Assembly (NCBI GenBank): GCA_018714485.1
Contig: DVNJ01000032.1
Location: forward strand, 68,135 to 113,931
Source: Candidatus Caccalectryoclostridium excrementigallinarum
GTDB lineage: Bacteria > Bacillota > Clostridia > Christensenellales > UBA3700
Reading direction: 5' to 3'
Length of the DNA stretch: 45,797 nucleotides
Position 1 is the first letter of the stretch. Every line of letters begins with the position of its first letter. Positions 43,402 through 45,797 of the stretch are shown piece by piece. The notes below the pieces were generated by a model that had not been told where the DNA came from, ran no database searches, and saw nothing but the letters and a program-made list of their open reading frames with translations. The translations under genes and the position numbers were made by a program.

Positions 43402-44469
43402 ATGAGAGTTTACAACTTTTCGGCGGGTCCTTCCATGCTCCCCCTCGAAGTCCTCGAGCAAGCTCAGGCGGATTTCGTGGACTATCAGGGCTGCGGCATG
43501 TCCGTGACCGAAATGAGCCATCGCAGCAAGCAATTCGACGCCATTCACAACGAGTGCATCTCCCTCATCCGCGAACTGATGGGAGTTCCCGAAAACTATG
43601 AAGTCCTGCTCGTTCAGGGCGGCGCTTCCACGCAGTTCGCCGCGGTCCCCATGAACCTGCTCAAAAGCGGCAAGGCGGACTATGTCGTGACGGGCAACTT
43701 CGCCAAAAAGGCGATGCAGGAAGCGCGCAAATACGGAGACATCCACGTTGCCGGCTCTTCCGAAGAGGCGAAATTCACCTATATCCCCAAAGATCTCGAC
43801 GTGCGCGCGGACGCGGATTATCTCTATATCTGCCAAAACAACACCATCTTCGGAACGCGCTTCACACGGCTCCCCGAATGCGAAATGCCGCTCGTGGCGG
43901 ACGTTTCTTCCAACATTCTCAGCGAGGAGATGGACGTGAGCAAATATGGCGTGATGTATGCCGGCGCGCAGAAAAACCTCGCTCCTGCGGGTCTGACCAT
44001 CGTCATCGTGCGCAAAGACCTCATCAAGGAGCCTATGTCTTTCTGCCCCACCATGCTCAGCTGGAAGGTCATGGCGGAAAACAACAGTCTTTACAACACT
44101 CCTCCCTGCTTTGCCATCTATATGGCTATGCTCAACCTGCGCCATCTCAAAAAGCTGGGCGGCGTGAAGGAAATGCAAAAGCTCAACGAATATAAGGCGG
44201 GGCTTTTGTATGACTTCATCGATTCTTCGAGCTTCTATGTCAACAGGGTGAACAAGCAGGACCGCTCGCTCATGAACGTCCCCTTCAACACGCCGAACGC
44301 AGACCTCGACGCGGCTTTCGTCAAGCAGGCGGGCGAGAACGGCTTCGTCTCCATCAAGGGTCACAGGCTGGTGGGCGGCATGCGCGCTTCCATCTATAAC
44401 GCCATGCCCGTGGAAGGCATCACTTCCCTCATCGAATTCATGAAGGAATTCGAGAAAAAGAACGGCTGA
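43402..44469 (+). CDS. serC: Phosphoserine aminotransferase
   Basis: PLP enzyme converting 3-phosphohydroxypyruvate and glutamate to phosphoserine, step two of serine synthesis. The 355-residue protein opens VYNFSAGPSMLPLEVL, contains QGGASTQFAA (cofactor phosphate loop), VADVSSNILS, the PLP lysine in YAGAQKNLAPAG, and NTPPCFAIYM. The ATG at 43402 has AGGAG eight bases before; longer frames would start inside the promoter. serA follows by 8 bp, so both are one operon. No serB is present in the window. Confidence 0.97.
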   Translation: MRVYNFSAGPSMLPLEVLEQAQADFVDYQGCGMSVTEMSHRSKQFDAIHNECISLIRELMGVPENYEVLLVQGGASTQFAAVPMNLLKSGKADYVVTGNFAKKAMQEARKYGDIHVAGSSEEAKFTYIPKDLDVRADADYLYICQNNTIFGTRFTRLPECEMPLVADVSSNILSEEMDVSKYGVMYAGAQKNLAPAGLTIVIVRKDLIKEPMSFCPTMLSWKVMAENNSLYNTPPCFAIYMAMLNLRHLKKLGGVKEMQKLNEYKAGLLYDFIDSSSFYVNRVNKQDRSLMNVPFNTPNADLDAAFVKQAGENGFVSIKGHRLVGGMRASIYNAMPVEGITSLIEFMKEFEKKNG

Positions 44470-44477
44470 GGTGAAAA

Positions 44478-45599
44478 ATGGACATTCTCAAATTAAACGC
44501 CATCTCCCCCTTGGTGAGCGAGATCCTCACCGAAGAGAGCTATAACATCAGCGACAGCGCCGCCGCTCCCGTCGCCGTTTTGGTGCGCAGCGCGGACATG
44601 CACGAAATGCAGCTGCCTCAAAGCGTGCTCGCCGTGGCTCGTGCGGGCGCGGGCGTGAACAATATCCCCACGGACAAGCTGCTTGAAAAGGGCGTGTGCG
44701 TCTTTAATACGCCGGGCGCCAACGCCAACGCGGTCAAGGAGTTGGTCATCTGCGCGCTGCTGCTTTCCTCGCGCAAGATCGTGCGCGGCATAAATTGGGC
44801 GCAGTCGCTCGACGGCGACGTGGCAAAAGCGGTCGAAAAGGGCAAAAAAGCCTTCGTAGGGCGCGAGATAACGGGCAAAACGCTCGGTATCGTCGGCTTG
44901 GGCGCGATCGGCAGGCTCGTCGCGGGCGCGGCGCTCGCGCTGGGCATGAACGTCATCGGTTACGACCCCTATCTTTCTCCCGCCCTCGCGGAAAAGATAG
45001 ACTCCCGCGTCAAGACGGTCTCCGACCTCGACGCGCTTTATGCCGCCTCCGATTATATCACTCTTCACGTCCCCTCCACCCCTCAGACCAAGGGCTGCAT
45101 CAACAAGGACTCGATCGCCAAGATGAAAAACGGCGCCGTAATCATCAACTGCGCGCGCGGCGATCTGTTCGTGGACGACGACGTGATAGAGGCGGTCAAG
45201 TCGGGTAAGCTCGACCGCGTCGTCACCGACCTGCCCAACAAAAAGCTTTTGGGCATAGACGGGATCATCACCATTCCCCACCTCGGCGCCTCCACTCCCG
45301 AAGCGGAAGACAACTGCGCCGTGATGGCGGCAAGAGAGCTTAAAGACTTTATCGAACAGGGTATCGTGGTCAATTCGGTCAACTTCCCCTGCCTCGACCC
45401 CGGCGCCAAGCCCGCGGGCAAGATAAGAGTGACCGCGCTCGTCAAGGCGACCGCGCTCCCCGACGCGCTCAAAGCCGCGAGCGGCGACGTCAAGACGGCA
45501 ACGCGCGGCGAATACGCCTATCTCGTGGCAGACGGCGACAAGGACTGCTCGGGCGAACTCGAAAAAGTAGCGGGCGTCATCAAGGTCAGGCTCATCTGA
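44478..45599 (+). CDS. serA: D-3-phosphoglycerate dehydrogenase
   Basis: Oxidises 3-phosphoglycerate to phosphohydroxypyruvate, the first step of serine synthesis. The 373-residue protein has RAGAGVNNIP, the NAD loop GLGAIGRLVAG, INCARGDLF with the catalytic Arg, and PHLGASTPEAE with the catalytic His. The C-terminal 70 residues form only a short, weakly ACT-like region, so serine feedback may be weak or absent. It follows serC by 8 bp with AGGTG before the ATG, and a terminator follows. Confidence 0.95.
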   Translation: MDILKLNAISPLVSEILTEESYNISDSAAAPVAVLVRSADMHEMQLPQSVLAVARAGAGVNNIPTDKLLEKGVCVFNTPGANANAVKELVICALLLSSRKIVRGINWAQSLDGDVAKAVEKGKKAFVGREITGKTLGIVGLGAIGRLVAGAALALGMNVIGYDPYLSPALAEKIDSRVKTVSDLDALYAASDYITLHVPSTPQTKGCINKDSIAKMKNGAVIINCARGDLFVDDDVIEAVKSGKLDRVVTDLPNKKLLGIDGIITIPHLGASTPEAEDNCAVMAARELKDFIEQGIVVNSVNFPCLDPGAKPAGKIRVTALVKATALPDALKAASGDVKTATRGEYAYLVADGDKDCSGELEKVAGVIKVRLI

Positions 45600-45611
45600 A
45601 AACACGCAAAT

Positions 45612-45638
45612 AAAAAAGGCGCCTTCGGGCGCTTTTTT
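45612..45638 (+). terminator. Terminator after serC-serA
   Basis: AAAAAAGGCGCC / GGCGCTTTTTT stem with TTCG loop; A and T tracts make it work in both directions. Confidence 0.88.
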
Positions 45639-45674
45639 CATATGGTAAGGCAAAAAAATCCCCCGCCGATGAAG

Positions 45675-45797
45675 TGAACCCCAAAGTTTGGACAAAAAAT
45701 TATTAGATTGTGTTGGAATGGGTTCGGTATTGTACCGGACTCATTCCTTTTCGTTTGAGAGAAATCCTCTCGTTGTTCCAGTATGATATGTATTTGT
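45675..45797 (-). mobile_element. End of an IS3-family insertion sequence (runs out of the window)
   Basis: From 45675 the sequence TGAACCCCAAAGTTTGGACA looks like an IS3/IS150-type terminal repeat, followed at once by the 3' end of a transposase gene on the minus strand. The rest lies beyond the right edge. Confidence 0.75.
45703..45797 (-). CDS. IS3-family transposase, C-terminus only (OrfB-like)
   Basis: The last 31 codons read KYISYWNNERISLKRKGM then SPVQYRTHSNTI and stop. This matches the end of the DDE integrase core of IS3/IS150 transposases (form YNNERIQLKLKGMSPVEYR). Catalytic residues are outside the window, so activity cannot be judged. Confidence 0.82.
   Translation of the reverse strand, partial: KYISYWNNERISLKRKGMSPVQYRTHSNTI

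Overview
The window looks like part of a moderately GC-rich genome from a low-GC-type Gram-positive lineage: class Clostridia, possibly an uncultured gut group near Christensenellales. The placement is an inference. It rests on the many Firmicutes-style lipoproteins with a Cys after a short hydrophobic leader, AGGAGG-type ribosome sites, RNase J, a TM1266-type hydrogenase-associated regulator, ThiT and BioY transporters, and sigma-A promoters of the TTGACA-17-TATAAT type. No rRNA, tRNA or CRISPR array was seen.

Layout. (1) 1-4.6 kb, minus strand: a GH3 glycosidase cut by the window edge, then a TM1266-family regulator with a complete SsuABC/NMT1-type ABC importer. A promoter and a structured leader ending in a terminator precede this operon, which suggests a riboswitch or attenuator. 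(2) 4.7-11.4 kb, minus strand: one apparent operon of four exported lipoproteins: an S41-type peptidase, an unknown lipoprotein, a MACPF (perforin-like) protein with a DUF6273-like tail, and a clostripain-family (C11) peptidase. The MACPF and clostripain genes are each broken by a one-base shift in a four-base homopolymer. (3) 11.4-14.8 kb: an ABC ATPase with degenerate motifs; a ThiT-type thiamine transporter fused to an N-terminal lipoprotein domain and controlled by a clear TPP riboswitch; and the decayed core of an S9-type hydrolase. (4) 14.8-23.1 kb: a sugar-isomerase-like TIM barrel with pgi, an MMPL exporter (plus strand), two paralogous exported proteins, a Fic protein, and a duplicated promoter/start region driving a 22-codon frame. 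(5) 23.1-30.6 kb, minus strand: branched-chain amino acid genes in two units, ilvB-ilvC and ilvD-ilvA-ridA-HAD phosphatase, separated by about 770 bp rich in hairpins. (6) 30.7-41.6 kb, minus strand: acyl-CoA synthetase, class I aminotransferase, der, bioY-like gene, then a tightly overlapping operon of RNase J, a TrmR-like methyltransferase, a U32 protein and a glycosyltransferase, with a sugar nucleotidyltransferase further upstream. (7) 41.6-45.8 kb, plus strand: a GH18-like lipoprotein and serC-serA, ending at the edge of an IS3-family element.

The most interesting pieces are the MACPF/protease lipoprotein operon, the unidentified leader RNA upstream of the TM1266-ABC operon, the ThiT fusion with its riboswitch, and four genes whose promoters sit so close to the ATG that the mRNAs should be leaderless or nearly so. 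The ilv and ser genes supply branched-chain amino acids and serine. RidA beside threonine deaminase fits removal of the reactive enamine product.
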